Source: Penaeus vannamei (taxonomy: Eukaryota; Arthropoda; Malacostraca; Decapoda; Penaeidae). From it: DNA of 34,184 nt. The notes under the pieces were generated by a model. The model did no database searches, was not told the DNA's origin, and worked only from the letters and a program-made list of their open reading frames with translations. Positions 1 through 10,139 of this stretch are shown one piece after another; the stretch's first letter is position 1; every line of letters starts with the position of its first letter. Both the position numbers and the translations under genes were made by a program. Location of the stretch: positions 36,085,447 to 36,119,630 of the forward strand of contig NC_091564.1 of NCBI RefSeq assembly GCF_042767895.1, read 5' to 3'.

Positions 1-69
1 GCTGCAGGAGGAGCGTAGATTGTGGAATCTTCCTTCATCCTTCTTCCTTCTCTTCGCTGTCGCCGCTTT

Positions 70-385
70 GCTCTTTCTCCTTACTCCTACCCCTCCTCCC
101 TCTTCCTACCCCTCCTCCCTCTTCCTACCACCACCTCCTTCCCCTCCTCCCTCTTCCTCCGCCACCTCCCCCACCTCCTTCCTTCTCCCCCACCTCCTTC
201 CTTCTCCCCCACCTCCCTCCTTCTCCCCCACCTCCCTCCTTCTCCCTGCCACCTCCTTCCTTCTCCCTGCCACCTCCTTCCTTCTCCCTGCCACCTCCCT
301 CTTCCTCCACTTCCTCCCCCACCTCCTTCCTTCTCCCTCTCCTTTTCCTCCCTCCCACCACCTCCTCTCCCTCCTCCTCGTACCG
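70..385. repeat. CT-rich polypyrimidine minisatellite
   Basis: The plus strand is almost entirely C and T. It contains imperfect tandem units such as CACCTCCTTCCTTCTCCCTGC repeated around 170-300. Proline/serine/leucine-rich open frames across it, and Gly/Arg/Glu frames on the other strand, are products of the repeat and not genes. Bases 1-69 and 386-481 are short unique flanks with no recognisable gene. Confidence 0.9.
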
Positions 386-481
386 TCCACACAATCTGGA
401 ATGGAGCCAAGACGGTCGGCCCTTTTAACCGTGTGACCTTGTGTGGCACTGTGCCTAACCTGGTTCATTCCTGGCGTTGGG

Positions 482-572
482 GATGTGAGGTCACTGTGTG
501 TGTGTGCGAGGGTACTGTGTGTGTGCGAGGTCACTGTGTGTGTGCGAGGTCACTGTGTGTGTGCGAGGTCAC
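482..572. repeat. About 19-bp GT-rich minisatellite carrying AGGTCA
   Basis: Tandem units of the form GAGGTCACTGTGTGTGTGC; one copy has GAGGGTACT instead of GAGGTCACT. Four copies contain the nuclear-receptor half-site AGGTCA. A C-rich repeat (CCGTTCCCCTCTCC units) follows at 575-645. Confidence 0.85.
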
Positions 573-645
573 TCCGTTCCCCTCTTCCCCCCCCCTCTCC
601 GTTCCCCCCTCCCTCTCCGTTCCCCTCTCCCCCCCTCTCCGTTCC

Positions 646-1720
646 TCATTGTTGCAAGGATGATGCACTAATGATATTGCAAGGACGACGAGGATATCCT
701 GGCTCTGGCTGTTGCAACTTCTCTTCGCTTACTTTTCGCTGAGGAAGTTTAGTGATGAAAAGAAGGAAAGGAGGAGGATTTTTATTTTTATTTATTTTTA
801 TTTTATTTTATTTTATTATTTTTTTTTTTTTTTCTCTTACGTTCGTGCAGAATTTTCTCTTTTTATGTTTATTTGACTGTATGTATGTATGTCCCTGTCT
901 GTCTTTCTGTCTGTGTGTCTCTCTGTATGTCTGTCTTTTTATCAATTACTTATCTATAAATGTAATAAGAATTTGAATAAAATCATACATATGTATATAT
1001 ATATTTGTATATATTTTGATTCGACGAATTATCCGTTGATTACTTGACCTATTTCTTTTTTTTTTTTCAAATCGTTATTATTTTTTTTTTCGTATGTCAT
1101 GCATAGTTATCATGTTTAATCCAGTATATAATATTTTCTGTTTGTTTGTATATCATTTAGTGCGATTTTCCTATTTATTTATTTATCATAAATTTATCAT
1201 GTTTTTATTATCACTTATTTATCTATTTATCATGGTTATTATTATTCATTTATATTACATTTATCTTCATTATTTATTTTCATACATCAATCATCATGAC
1301 TTATTATTCCTTAATCATCACGTATTTATTTATACCTAATTTATCTAATATCATTTTATCACTTTTGTCACGCTCGCTCACTTTTACATACCGGGTCCCT
1401 GTTACATCAAACGGCCCCCATTTGCCGCGCCGTTTTTTTTATCTTTTTATTTTTTATCTTTGCAAAACCTAATCGCATTTATCAACTTAGATTATGTTGC
1501 AAGTATGTAAATGTCTCCTTTTGCGTTTGATGGCAACCTCTTGATTATTTCTGTGTTTAATGGGCCGGTTAATGATGACTTTTTTTTATTTATTATCGAC
1601 GTTGTGTTTGTTATTTCTTTACGCAATACTTCCTTGAGACTGTGTGAACTTGAGTGTTTTATCTCATTCATTCATCTGTTTATTCCTTAGTCTTATTATT
1701 CTTATTCTTATTCTTATTTT
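646..1720. other. AT-rich non-coding stretch
   Basis: Mostly AT-rich unique sequence. It has a TTTTA-type tract at about 778-832, TCTG/TATG-rich sequence at about 880-935 and ATTTAT-rich sequence at 1140-1340. Short open frames here lack coding-like composition. I see no gene, RNA gene or mobile element in it. Confidence 0.6.
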
Positions 1721-1721
1721 C

Positions 1722-1755
1722 TCTCTCTCTTTCTCTTTCTCTTTCTCTCTCCTCT
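1722..1755. repeat. Short CT microsatellite
   Basis: A run of CTCTCT and CTTTCT units, directly followed by a short unique segment (1756-1834) with no gene that I recognise. Confidence 0.8.
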
Positions 1756-1834
1756 CTTCCTTAGGCAGAACCGACCCCCGGCGATTTATTTTTCACAAGG
1801 AGATCAATAACTTCGGTGCAGAACAGAAACTAAA

Positions 1835-2455
1835 CGGGTAGCGGAAGGGGGGGGGGAGTAGAGAGAGACAGAAGGGGGATACACTGTGCGGTTGTGGGAG
1901 GTGGGGATGGGGAAGGAGGTGGGGGTGGGGATGGGGAAGGAGGTGGGGGGTGGGGATGGGGAAGGAGGTGGGGGTGGGGATGGGGAAGGAGGTGGGGGTG
2001 GGGATGGGGAAGGAGGTGGGGGTGGGGATGGGGAAGGGGTGGTGGTGGGGAAGAGGAAGGGGGTGGGGAATGGGGGTGGTAATGGGATGTGGAAGGACGT
2101 GGAAAGGGTGTGGGGAAGGAGGTAGGGAAAGGGGAAGTGGGGTGGGAAGGAGATAAAGGGAAGGGATGGGGGATGAGGTGGAAGGGAAAGGAATGGGGGG
2201 GAAGGGGAAGTAGAAAGGGAGTGGATGGGGATGGAGGTTAAGATGGAGAAGTGGAGGTGAAATCTTGAAGGGTAAAGGGGGAGTAAGAACTTGAGGAGGA
2301 AGTAAAGAACAATGAAAGAAAGCGATGGTGTTGGAGACGGAGGAAGAGGAAAAGTAGGAGACGAAGAAGGTGAGGGAGGGAGATAATATAAAAGGAGAGA
2401 GGTGAGAGAGGAGAGAGGAGAGAGAGGAGAGAGGAGAGAGAGGAGAGGAAACCCA
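1835..2455. repeat. GA/GGT-rich tract with a 24-bp minisatellite
   Basis: The plus strand is almost purine-only. Between about 1888 and 2036 a 24-bp unit (GTGGGGGTGGGGATGGGG followed by AAGGAG) repeats about six times, with small length variants. It degrades into GGGAAGG and GAGAGAGG sequence up to 2455. The Gly/Trp-rich and Pro/Ser-rich open frames on both strands are repeat translations. Confidence 0.9.
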
Positions 2456-2564
2456 TTTATCCAGCGAGCAACGAAGCACAAAACAGACAGTGTGATCAGA
2501 CAATTAACTTGCTGCTTCTCAAGAGCCTTGCCAACTCACGGAAAACACACGCCTCGCACCGGTA
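2456..2564. other. Unique island between G-rich tracts
   Basis: About 110 bases of balanced composition between two G-rich repeats. I checked both strands. The short open frames run straight into the flanking repeat and lack a start or splice context, so no gene is called. Confidence 0.4.
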
Positions 2565-2662
2565 GGGGGAGAGGAGGGGGTAGGGGAGGTAGGGGTGGGG
2601 GTGGGGGTAGGGAAGGGTGGGGGAAGGGGGGGTGCGGAGGAAGTGGAGGTGGGAAGGCATTT
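2565..2662. repeat. G-rich (GGTGGG) simple repeat
   Basis: GGGGGTAGGGGAGGTAGGGG-type sequence with several runs of four or more G. It could form G-quadruplex structures on the plus strand. Confidence 0.8.
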
Positions 2663-3535
2663 TGTCAAGTCTCAGCCGTCATCTTGTCATGTCAATTTTC
2701 TTTTCTCTCTATTTTTCTTTTTTTTGTCGTTTACATGTGTTTCTCTTTATATTATCTTTATATTTCCTTTTTTCCCATGCCTACGAGCATATATTTTTTA
2801 TAATCCATTAAGAAAAACAACAAAAAAAAAGAAGTACTCTATAGGCGCTAAATTCTCATATTCGATTTCTTTTATGTATATATTCTAAATTCTTTCTTTT
2901 TTCTATAATTGCTTTCGTTATATTCATATTCGTCTTTTTATGTATGTATTCTAAATTCCAAATCTTTACCCACTTCATTTTTTTTTCTATATTTGCTATC
3001 ATTATCCTCTTTCATTTCACTCATGCGAGCATTTTTTTTCCATTTTTCAATATCAATTTTGTTTATTAAAAAAAATGATCGGCATAGTGTAGGCCTACGA
3101 AAGAAGCGCATTACATAATCTCGAACTTCTTGGCAGAATTCCGTTTCCGTTTCCGTTTCGGTCGAAAATTCCTTCGAAACTAGCACTCCCCCCTTGATTT
3201 ATTATTTATTTATTCCTTTATTTATTATCTATTTATTCCTCTATTTATTTTTTTTATACCGGCCACCATTGATGATTCGCCTAGGTCACAAGAGGGGGCG
3301 CTGAGGTCAGAGGTCATCATTGATATAGTTCATTAAGTGTGTATAATTATTTGTAAAAGAAGAAAAATAATAATAAGAAAAAAATAATTTTCTGTACGTT
3401 TTTAGATATGTAACGAGTACATACACGTGTGCATGACGTGTCCGCTGTGAAAGGGTTAACGAAAGGCCAGCTATAACGGAAGTTGCTCTAGATAACAATT
3501 GAAGTAATTTTCCTGGTATTCTAAGCCACGTATCA
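2663..3535. other. AT-rich stretch with a possible regulatory patch near 3.1-3.3 kb
   Basis: Mainly T-rich unique sequence with no convincing coding frame. It contains a GAAACG triplet repeat (minus strand, 3139-3161), ATTTATT repeats (3197-3250), and a patch with three AGGTCA half-sites and a CTCF-like core at 3283-3316. The last two are listed separately. Confidence 0.5.
3283..3316 (+). promoter_or_regulatory. DR1 nuclear-receptor site plus upstream half-site
   Basis: AGGTCA occurs at 3283-3288, 3304-3309 and 3311-3316. The last two form a perfect direct repeat with one spacer base (DR1), the classic site for RXR/USP, HNF4 and COUP-type receptors. Between them, 3293-3302 reads AGGGGGCGCT, the core of a CTCF-type site, with a poorer 5' part. 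Binding in vivo is inference only, because no promoter is identified here. Confidence 0.3.
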
Positions 3536-3660
3536 CCGCCCCCTCCCCCCTCCTGCACGCTGACCCCCCCCCCATTCCCCTTTCCCTCAGCCCCCCCCAC
3601 TCCCCGCTCCCTCAGTCCCCCCCCCCCAATTCCCTTCTCCCTCAGCCCCCCTTTTTTCGA
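3536..3660. repeat. C-rich simple repeat
   Basis: Tandem units around CCCCTTCCCTCAGCCCCCCC and CCCGCTCCCTCAGTCCCCCC, interrupted by short T runs. Confidence 0.8.
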
Positions 3661-3719
3661 ATTTCCCAGCTACCCTACGTACTCCTGTCTAGTTCTGTTT
3701 ACCTTGCCCCTTCCGTTTC

Positions 3720-3978
3720 TTCCTCCCCTCTTCCCCTCTCCCCCTCCTCTTCCCCTTTCCCTCTCCCTCTCCCTCTCCTCCTCCCCTCTCCCTCTCCCTC
3801 TCCTCCTCCCCTCTCCCTCTCCCTCTCCTCCTCCCCTCTCCCTCTCCCTCTCCCTCTCCTCCTCCCCTCTCCCTCTCCCTCTCCCTCTCCTCCTCCCCTC
3901 TCCCTCTCCTCCTCCCCTCTCCCTCTCCTCCTCCCCTCTCCCTCTCCTCCTCCCCTCTCCCTCTCCTCCTCCCCTCTC
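3720..3978. repeat. CTCCCT polypyrimidine minisatellite
   Basis: Alternating blocks of CTCCCT hexamers and CTCCTCCCCT. Every frame on both strands stays open through it, so the long Arg/Glu/Gly and Pro/Leu/Ser frames are artefacts of the repeat. Confidence 0.92.
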
Positions 3979-4053
3979 CATGACCGCCCACCCCATGACC
4001 GCCCACCCCATGACCGCCCACCCCGCAACCGCCCACTCCATCACCGCCCACCT
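3979..4053. repeat. 15-bp tandem repeat, five units
   Basis: Three exact copies of CATGACCGCCCACCC followed by two diverged copies (CGCAACCGCCCACTC and CATCACCGCCCACCT). In one plus frame it encodes MTAHP pentapeptides. It lies inside repeat-only surroundings with no start or splice context, so it is not called coding. Confidence 0.9.
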
Positions 4054-4139
4054 CGCCACCTGGCCAACGCGACGCCCGCTCGGTGATACCATAGGGGGCG
4101 GAGGGGGGAGGGGGAGGGGGGCGGTATTGCCTTCTGCTT

Positions 4140-4736
4140 GTTGACAGCTTGGGAGTTCTTGTTTGTTTGTTTGTGTGTCTATTTGTTTATGTTTTTTTCC
4201 TGTCTGTCTGTCAGTTTGTCTGTCTGTCTTTTAGTTTGCTTGCGTTCTTTAGGATTGCTTATATACTCGTCTGTTTGTCTGGATCTCTCTCTCTTTGTCT
4301 GCTTGTCTCTGTCAGTCGTTGTTCCTCTCTCTCATGTCTCTTCATTTCCGTTGTCTGTCTTCCTGAACTTCCGTTATTTGTTTTTATCTCTTTCCGTTTT
4401 CTCTCGCTCTCTCTTTTTTCTGTTTCCTTTATCCGTCTGGTCGTTTTGTTTTCCCCTTTCTCTCTCTCTCTCGCCTGTCTGGGTATCTGGATGTATCTTT
4501 GTGTGTGTGTGTGTGTGTGTATTTGTTTTAGTGTGTCCTTGGTATGTCTGTTTTTGTTTGTGTCTTTTTGTCTTTGTCTTCTGTATCTTTGTCTTTGTCT
4601 TCTATGTCTTCTGTGTCTTTGTCTTTGTCTTCTATGTCTTCTGTGTCTTTGTCTTTGTTTATGTGTTCTGTGTCTTCTGTGTCTTTTTGTCTTCCTATAT
4701 TTTCCTACGTATTCTTGTCTTCCTATATCTTCCCAA
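4140..4736. repeat. TG/TC-rich degenerate simple repeats
   Basis: Runs of TGTTTGTT, CTGTCTGT and CTCTCTCT, a short (GT)n at about 4501-4520, and GTCTTTGTCTTCTATGTCTTC units at 4560-4690. The long plus-strand frames rich in Phe/Leu/Cys/Val/Ser reflect this sequence. No protein family is recognisable. Confidence 0.85.
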
Positions 4737-4997
4737 GTCTTCCCGTTCTTCTTGTGTCTTCCTATGTCTTCCCGTTCTTCTTGTGTCTTCCTATGTCTTC
4801 CCGTTCTTCTTGTGTCTTCCTATGTCTTCCCGTTCTTCTTGTGTCTTCCTATGTCTTCCCGTTCTTATTGTGTCTTCCTATGTCTTCCCGTTCTTATTGT
4901 GTCTTCCTATGTCTTCCCGTTCTTCTTGTGTCTTCCTATGTCTTCCCGTTCTTATTGTGTCTTCCTATGTCTTCCCGTTCTTATTGTGTCTTCCCGT
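4737..4997. repeat. 29-bp minisatellite, nine copies
   Basis: The unit begins GTCTTCCCGTTCTTCTTG and ends TGTCTTCCTAT, 29 bases in total. Starts lie at 4737, 4766, 4795, 4824, 4853, 4882, 4911, 4940 and 4969. Copies alternate between TTCTTCTTG and TTCTTATTG variants. Because 29 is not a multiple of three, each frame cycles through three different peptides, which argues against coding. Confidence 0.92.
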
Positions 4998-5104
4998 GTC
5001 TTCCCCGACACAGCATCGCGGCCAAATATTGATAAAGCGAGAAAAGAAGACGGGCTTTCTTGTGTGCCTCCGTGTTCATTTCATACTCATTTTTTCTTCG
5101 ATTT

Positions 5105-5620
5105 TCTTTCGATTTTCTCTCCCTCTCTCTTCCCCCCTCCCTCTCTCCCTCTCTCTCCCCCCCTCCCGCTCTCCCTCTCTCTTCCCCCCTCCCTCTCTCC
5201 CTCTCTCTCCCCCCCTCTCTTTCTCCCTCTCTCTCCTCCTCCCCCTCTCTTTCTCCCTCTCTCTCCTCCTCCCCCTCTCTCTCTCCCTCTCTCTCCCTCC
5301 CTCCCTTTCTCCGTCTCTCCCTCTCTCCCTCTCTCTCCCCCCCTCCCTCTCTCTCTCTCTTCCCCCCTCTCCCTCTCTCCCTCTCTTTCCCCCCCCTCCC
5401 TCTCTCCCTCTCTTCCCCCCCCCTCCCTCTCTCCCTCTCTTCCCCCCTCCTTCTTTCTCTCTCTCCCTCCCTCTCTCTCTCCCCCTCCCTGCCTCTCTCT
5501 CCCCCTCCCTGCCTCTCTCTTCCCCTCCCTCCCTCTCTCTTCCCCTCCCTCCCTCTCTCTTCCCCTCCCTCCCTCTCTCTCCCCCTCCCTCCCTCTATCT
5601 TCCCCTCCCTCCCTCTCTCT

Positions 5621-5657
<37 letters not shown>

Positions 5658-5662
5658 TCTTT
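5105..5662. repeat. CT-rich polypyrimidine tract
   Basis: More than 500 bases of CTCCCTCTCTCT and CCCCCCTCCCTCTC units, ending in a (CT)n run at about 5620-5652. It is long enough for triplex (H-DNA) formation. It faces a purine-rich tract that starts near 5830. Confidence 0.92.
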
Positions 5663-5829
5663 GTTCTCTCTCCCTCGAACAAAGGACAGACGGTTCTGCC
5701 TTAGACGACGGCGACGGCTTCGGAATTCCTGAAATATGCATGACGGGGCCCTTGCATGACGCCATGTTGAGGGGGAGGCTGCCGGCGCGTCGCTGTTCGA
5801 TAGATGTTCAATTTTATCCGGACGGAGGT
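5663..5829. other. GC-rich unique island between opposed CT and GA tracts
   Basis: About 165 bases of unique, CpG-containing sequence. A plus frame is open through it (including ALDDGDGFGIPEI and LHDAMLRGRLPARRC) and looks mildly coding-like. However, both ends merge into repeat frames and I find no good splice pair, so it is left as an island of unknown role. Confidence 0.35.
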
Positions 5830-6350
5830 GGAGGAACAGGGTGGGGTAGGGGGGGGGGGTGAATGGAGGGCTAAGTGGAGGTGGAGGAGGTGGTGGTGGT
5901 GGTGGAAGAGGAGGTGAGGTGAGGGCTAAGGGGAGGGGGGGGGTCTGGATGAATGGAGGGCTAAGTGGAGGAAGAGGAGGGGGAGGTGGAAGAGGTGGTG
6001 GTAGTGGAAGAAGAGGAGAAGGAGGAGGTAGTGGAGGAAGAAGAGGAGAAGGAGGAGGTAGTGGAGGAAGAAGAGGAGAAGGAGGAGGTAGTGGAGGAAG
6101 AAGAGGAGAAGGAGGAGGTAGTGGAGGAAGAAGTGGAGTTGGAGGTGGTATAAGGAGGAAAGGAAGGGGTGGAATAAGGAGTAGAGGAAGTGGAGGAGGA
6201 GGAAGAGGGGAAATGGATAAAAGAGAAGTGGAAGAGGGGAGAAGGCTGACGCTAGAAATGACGACCATTTTGGGAAGGGAGAGGAGTGGGAGGTCGAGGA
6301 AGAGGAGGAAGTGGAGAGAGGAAAGAGATGGAGGAGGATGAAGTAGAAAG
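5830..6350. repeat. GGA-rich polypurine tract with a 30-bp minisatellite
   Basis: The plus strand is nearly all G and A with scattered T. Between about 6000 and 6140 a 30-bp unit built on GTGGAGGAAGAAGAGGAGAA repeats about four times. Because 30 is a multiple of three, a Gly/Arg/Ser frame and a Glu/Val frame both persist, but composition alone explains them. Confidence 0.9.
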
Positions 6351-6479
6351 ACGCCAGGTTGGATGAGGACGGATGAAGAGGAGGAGACGAGGAGGAGGAA
6401 ACGAAAATAAAAATCGGAAGAAAAAAAAAAGTAAAAATAAACCCGATAGGTTGTAGGGAGAGGAGATGGAGAGGGGGGG

Positions 6480-6645
6480 GTGAGGACAGGGTTGAGGTCG
6501 AGAATGAGGACGAGGTCGAGCGCGAGGTCGAGCGCGAGGTCGAGCGCGAGGTCGAGAGCGAGTTCGAGAGCGAGTTCGAGGTCGAGGGCGAGGCCGAGGA
6601 CGAGCTTGAGGTTAAGGACGAGGACGAGGTTAAGGTTCACAAGCA
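6480..6645. repeat. 12-bp GAGGTCGAGCGC tandem repeat
   Basis: Units GAGGTCGAGCGC, GAGGTCGAGAGC and GAGTTCGAGAGC repeat for about 165 bases. They degrade into GAGGTTAAGGAC near 6610-6640. On the minus strand this reads as Leu-Asp-Leu-Ala, which has no gene context. Confidence 0.88.
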
Positions 6646-7119
6646 AGTTCTCTCTCCTCGCCCTCTTCTGATCCTTCTGCGTTCGATCGTCTCCTCGTGA
6701 CCTTGGCATTGGCTTCGTAGTGGAACTTGGCGAACATATTTCCATCCAAGAATAACAATGTGACTTTCAACGAAACGAAAATAACGAAAATAGATGAAAA
6801 TATCGAGTATACAATGCCGGATGAGGGTATTTTATGGGCTTAAACCGAATTTGTAGTTATTACATCGAATATAAATATTTCCCTAATCAGATTGCGAACG
6901 ATCCGCGCTAAGTAAAATCGGGGTTCCCAATATTCGCTTTAGGATGGATTTAGGACGAAATAAATATGGAAATTGATAAAAATGAGGAAGTTGATTGAAT
7001 TTCATAACGGTACAAGAATCGGACGAGTAAATTGGCGTGTTCTGTCAGTGTCTTCGTCCTCGTCTTCGTCTTGTTTATATTTACAGAATTTCTGTTTATT
7101 TTCTCCAATTTCCTTACCC
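6646..7119. other. Unique AT-leaning stretch without a confident gene
   Basis: Balanced to AT-rich unique sequence. A 35-codon minus-strand frame with an ATG (6630-6737, beginning MFAKFHYEANAKV) looks mildly coding-like. It runs into the adjacent minisatellite and is too short to call. No RNA gene or mobile element was seen. Confidence 0.4.
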
Positions 7120-7380
7120 TTTTCTCTCTCTATCTATCTCTATTTCCCCTCTCCCACTCCTCCTCTCCCTCCTTCCCTCTCTCTCTCCCTCCCTCTCCCT
7201 CTCCCTCTCCCTCCTTCCCTCTCTCTCTCTCCCACTCCCTCTCTTCCTGCTTCTTCCATTCCCTCTCCCACTCCCTCTCTTCCTGCTTCTTCCATTCCCT
7301 CTCCCACTCCCTCTCTTCCTGTTTCTTCCATTCCCTCTCTTCCTGCTTCTTCCATTCCCTCTCCCTCTTCCTTCTCCCTC
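7120..7380. repeat. CT-rich tract with a 36-bp minisatellite
   Basis: From about 7225 a 36-bp unit containing TCTCTTCCTGCTTCTTCC then ATTCCCTCTCCCACTCCC repeats about three times. It is preceded by CTCCCT repeats. Confidence 0.88.
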
Positions 7381-7559
7381 TCTCGTTTGTATATATGTAG
7401 CCAAGGATATCCAGTGTATTTTTAGGATATTTATTGTTCCATGATATATTCGGAGGCTGGGACAAGCATAAGCAACCCCAAGATGTATATACATAAATAT
7501 TTTTATTATATACAAGAATTTGGTTTCATGTCGGTTTTGTTTACTTATTTCAACCTTTT

Positions 7560-7980
7560 TTGTTCCATCTCTTTTTTTTTTTTTTCTTTTTTTTCTTTTC
7601 TTTTTCTTTCTTTTTTCTTTTTTCTTTTTCTTTCTTTTTTTCATTTTTCTTTTCTTTTTATTTCTTCCCATTTTCCTTCCGATTCCAATCTGATCGGAAA
7701 GAAACGGCAGATGAAGAGGAGGAAGAAGCAAAAAAAAGAAAAAAAAAACGAAAAGAAAAGAAAATGAGATGAGAATAAAAAAAAACGGGAAAAAAGAAAA
7801 GAAAATGGTAGGTGAATGAAACACGGGAAGAAAAGAATAGAAAATGGGATAAGAATAATTTAAAATAGGAAGAAAAGAAAAAAAATGGGAGAAGAATGAA
7901 AAAAGGGAAGAAAATAAAAAAAATGGAATAAAAGAATAAAAAAAAAGAAAAAAGAAAATGAGATGAGAACAAAAACCGGG
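7560..7980. repeat. T-rich tract followed by an A-rich tract
   Basis: TTTTTCTTT sequence (7560-7672) is followed, after about 50 unique bases, by AAAAGAAAAT-type sequence (7726-7980) with diverged units such as GGGAAGAAAAGAA. The two halves are roughly complementary in composition. The Lys-rich and Phe-rich frames are not genes. Confidence 0.85.
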
Positions 7981-8224
7981 AAGACGCCCTCATTTCACCT
8001 TTCCGTCCATCGGCAGTGTATTAAAATTCATTATAGATGGTTATAGAAGTTATAGTTTGAGAAGAAACTGTCATTAAGCTTGATTTAAATGCGACCGACA
8101 TCGGAAATAAAGTTAATTAACGAGATGTAATGAGACCATGAGGTAATTACCTGCGTAAGAACAGGTAATTATTGACTCCGTTGGTAATCAAGGCGTAATA
8201 AAGCTGCCACTTGTTTCGAGATCT

Positions 8225-8684
8225 TCCCAGGTGGATGGCGGTGGATGTGGATGTGGATGGCGGTGGATGTAGATGTGGATGTGGGTGGAGGTGGTTGTGG
8301 GTTGCGGTAGATGTGGAGGTGGATGTGGATGTGGATGGCGGTGGATGTGGACGTGGGTGGATGTGGATGTGGGTGGCGGTGGGTGTGGATGTGGGTGGCG
8401 GTGGATGTGGGTGGGGGGGGAGTGGTGGGGTTTTGGTGGGGGGTGGGGGTGTGGGTGGCGGTGGTGTGGTGGGGTGGGGTGGAGGGGGGTGTGGTGGCGG
8501 TGGATGTGGATTGGGGGGGGGTGGAGTGGTGTGGGTGGCGGGGTTTTGGGTGGGGGGTGGATGTGGATGGGGTGGGGGTGGGGGGTGGGTGTGGGGAAAA
8601 GGGGGGGTGGGGGTTGGGGGGGTGGGGGTGGGTGTGGGGGGGTTGGGGGGGTGGATGGGGTGGATGTGGAGGGGTGGATTTTTG
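8225..8684. repeat. GGTGGATGTGGATGT-type minisatellite ending at the gap
   Basis: G/T-rich repeat of GGTGGATGTGGATGTGG units degrading to GTGGGGGTGGGG. It runs directly into the assembly gap, so its true length is unknown. Confidence 0.9.
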
Positions 8685-9184
8685 NNNNNNNNNNNNNNNN
8701 NNNNNNNNNNNNNNNNNNNNNNNNNNNNNNNNNNNNNNNNNNNNNNNNNNNNNNNNNNNNNNNNNNNNNNNNNNNNNNNNNNNNNNNNNNNNNNNNNNNN
8801 NNNNNNNNNNNNNNNNNNNNNNNNNNNNNNNNNNNNNNNNNNNNNNNNNNNNNNNNNNNNNNNNNNNNNNNNNNNNNNNNNNNNNNNNNNNNNNNNNNNN
8901 NNNNNNNNNNNNNNNNNNNNNNNNNNNNNNNNNNNNNNNNNNNNNNNNNNNNNNNNNNNNNNNNNNNNNNNNNNNNNNNNNNNNNNNNNNNNNNNNNNNN
9001 NNNNNNNNNNNNNNNNNNNNNNNNNNNNNNNNNNNNNNNNNNNNNNNNNNNNNNNNNNNNNNNNNNNNNNNNNNNNNNNNNNNNNNNNNNNNNNNNNNNN
9101 NNNNNNNNNNNNNNNNNNNNNNNNNNNNNNNNNNNNNNNNNNNNNNNNNNNNNNNNNNNNNNNNNNNNNNNNNNNNNNNNNNNN
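8685..9184. other. Assembly gap of 500 N
   Basis: Exactly 500 undetermined bases. The round number suggests a fixed-size scaffold gap, so the real distance is unknown. Any frame spanning it is meaningless. Confidence 0.98.
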
Positions 9185-9735
9185 TTTATTATTGTCGTTA
9201 TGATTATTATTAGTGATATTATTATTGTTACTAATGGTGATATTATTGATATCATTATCTTTTTCATTATTATACATTGTATTTTATTACTAAATTACTA
9301 GTATCCTATTATTGATATAATTATCACTATGATTATTATATGTTGTGTTATCAAATTACTATTAATATTATTTATAATTAGTTGCCATCATCAATAGTAC
9401 TAGTATCGGCTGTAATAGCAATAGTATGATGCAAATCCACCTTTATTTTTCATTAATTTTTTTTCATTTATTTTTATTTTTATTTTATTTTTTTTATCCG
9501 TTTCTATTTTAACTTATTTTTTATTTAGTTTTTTTTTCAATCTTTACCGAGCTGCAGTTTGGTAAAGGTAGATAAAGATAGAAAAGGGTAGAGATAGATC
9601 AAGATAGAAGGATAGGTAAATGTTGTTTGATAATGAGGACGTGAAACGCCGTGTGCTCTGCTTATCATGTAATATTAATTTTATATAATGGTAGTTATGG
9701 ATAGGTATTTGCCGTTGGGACGTTCACCCATTTAT
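9185..9735. other. ATT-rich and T-rich non-coding stretch
   Basis: TTATTATTG and ATTATTGAT triplet-like sequence (9185-9400), T-rich runs (9440-9540), then unique sequence with a short GATAGA-rich patch (9565-9615). No gene or structured RNA was recognised. Confidence 0.6.
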
Positions 9736-10010
9736 AGCGTTTTTTTTTTTTTTTTGTCCTATTCTTCTTTCTTTCTTTCGCTTTTTTAGGTTTTTTTCTT
9801 CTTTCTTCTTTTCGTTTTTTAGGTCTTTTTCTTCTTTCTTTCGCTTTTTTTCTTTTTCTTTCTTTTTTTCGCTTTTTGTCTTTTTCTTCTTTTTTCGGAT
9901 TTTCGGTCTTTTTCCTCTTTTTCTTTCACCTTTTTTAGGTCTTTTTCTTCTTTCTTTCTTTCGCTTTTTTAGGTCTCTTTTTTCTTACTTTCTTTCTTTC
10001 GCTTTTTTCT
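9736..10010. repeat. T-rich TTCTTTCTTTCGC repeat
   Basis: Diverged tandem units containing TTCTTTCTTTCGCTTTTTTA and GGTCTTTTTC. Bases 10011-10139 are AT-rich unique sequence with nothing recognisable. Confidence 0.8.
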
Positions 10011-10139
10011 TTGTTGTTGTTTATTATATTTATTATTGTTGCCATAATAGTTAGTTATTTTTCTTCATCCCTTATCATATTTACCTTTACTATTACTTAT
10101 AACCATTATCGTCATTGTTATGGTTATCGTTACGAAACA

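Noticed and set aside
5663..5829. Coding-like island ALDDGDGFGIPEI
   Set aside because: No convincing acceptor or donor, and the frame continues into repeats on both sides.
4138..5862. Very long plus-strand open frames (over 500 codons) rich in Leu/Ser/Cys/Phe
   Set aside because: They run through TG, 29-bp and CT repeats. Several frames are open at once, peptide content follows the repeat, and there is no domain or codon bias.
6630..6737. 35-codon minus-strand ATG frame beginning MFAKFHYEANAKV
   Set aside because: Short, ends inside a minisatellite, and without a clear splice context; possible but unsupported.
8147..9301. Frames spanning the N gap
   Set aside because: Undetermined bases are read as unknown residues; there is no real frame.
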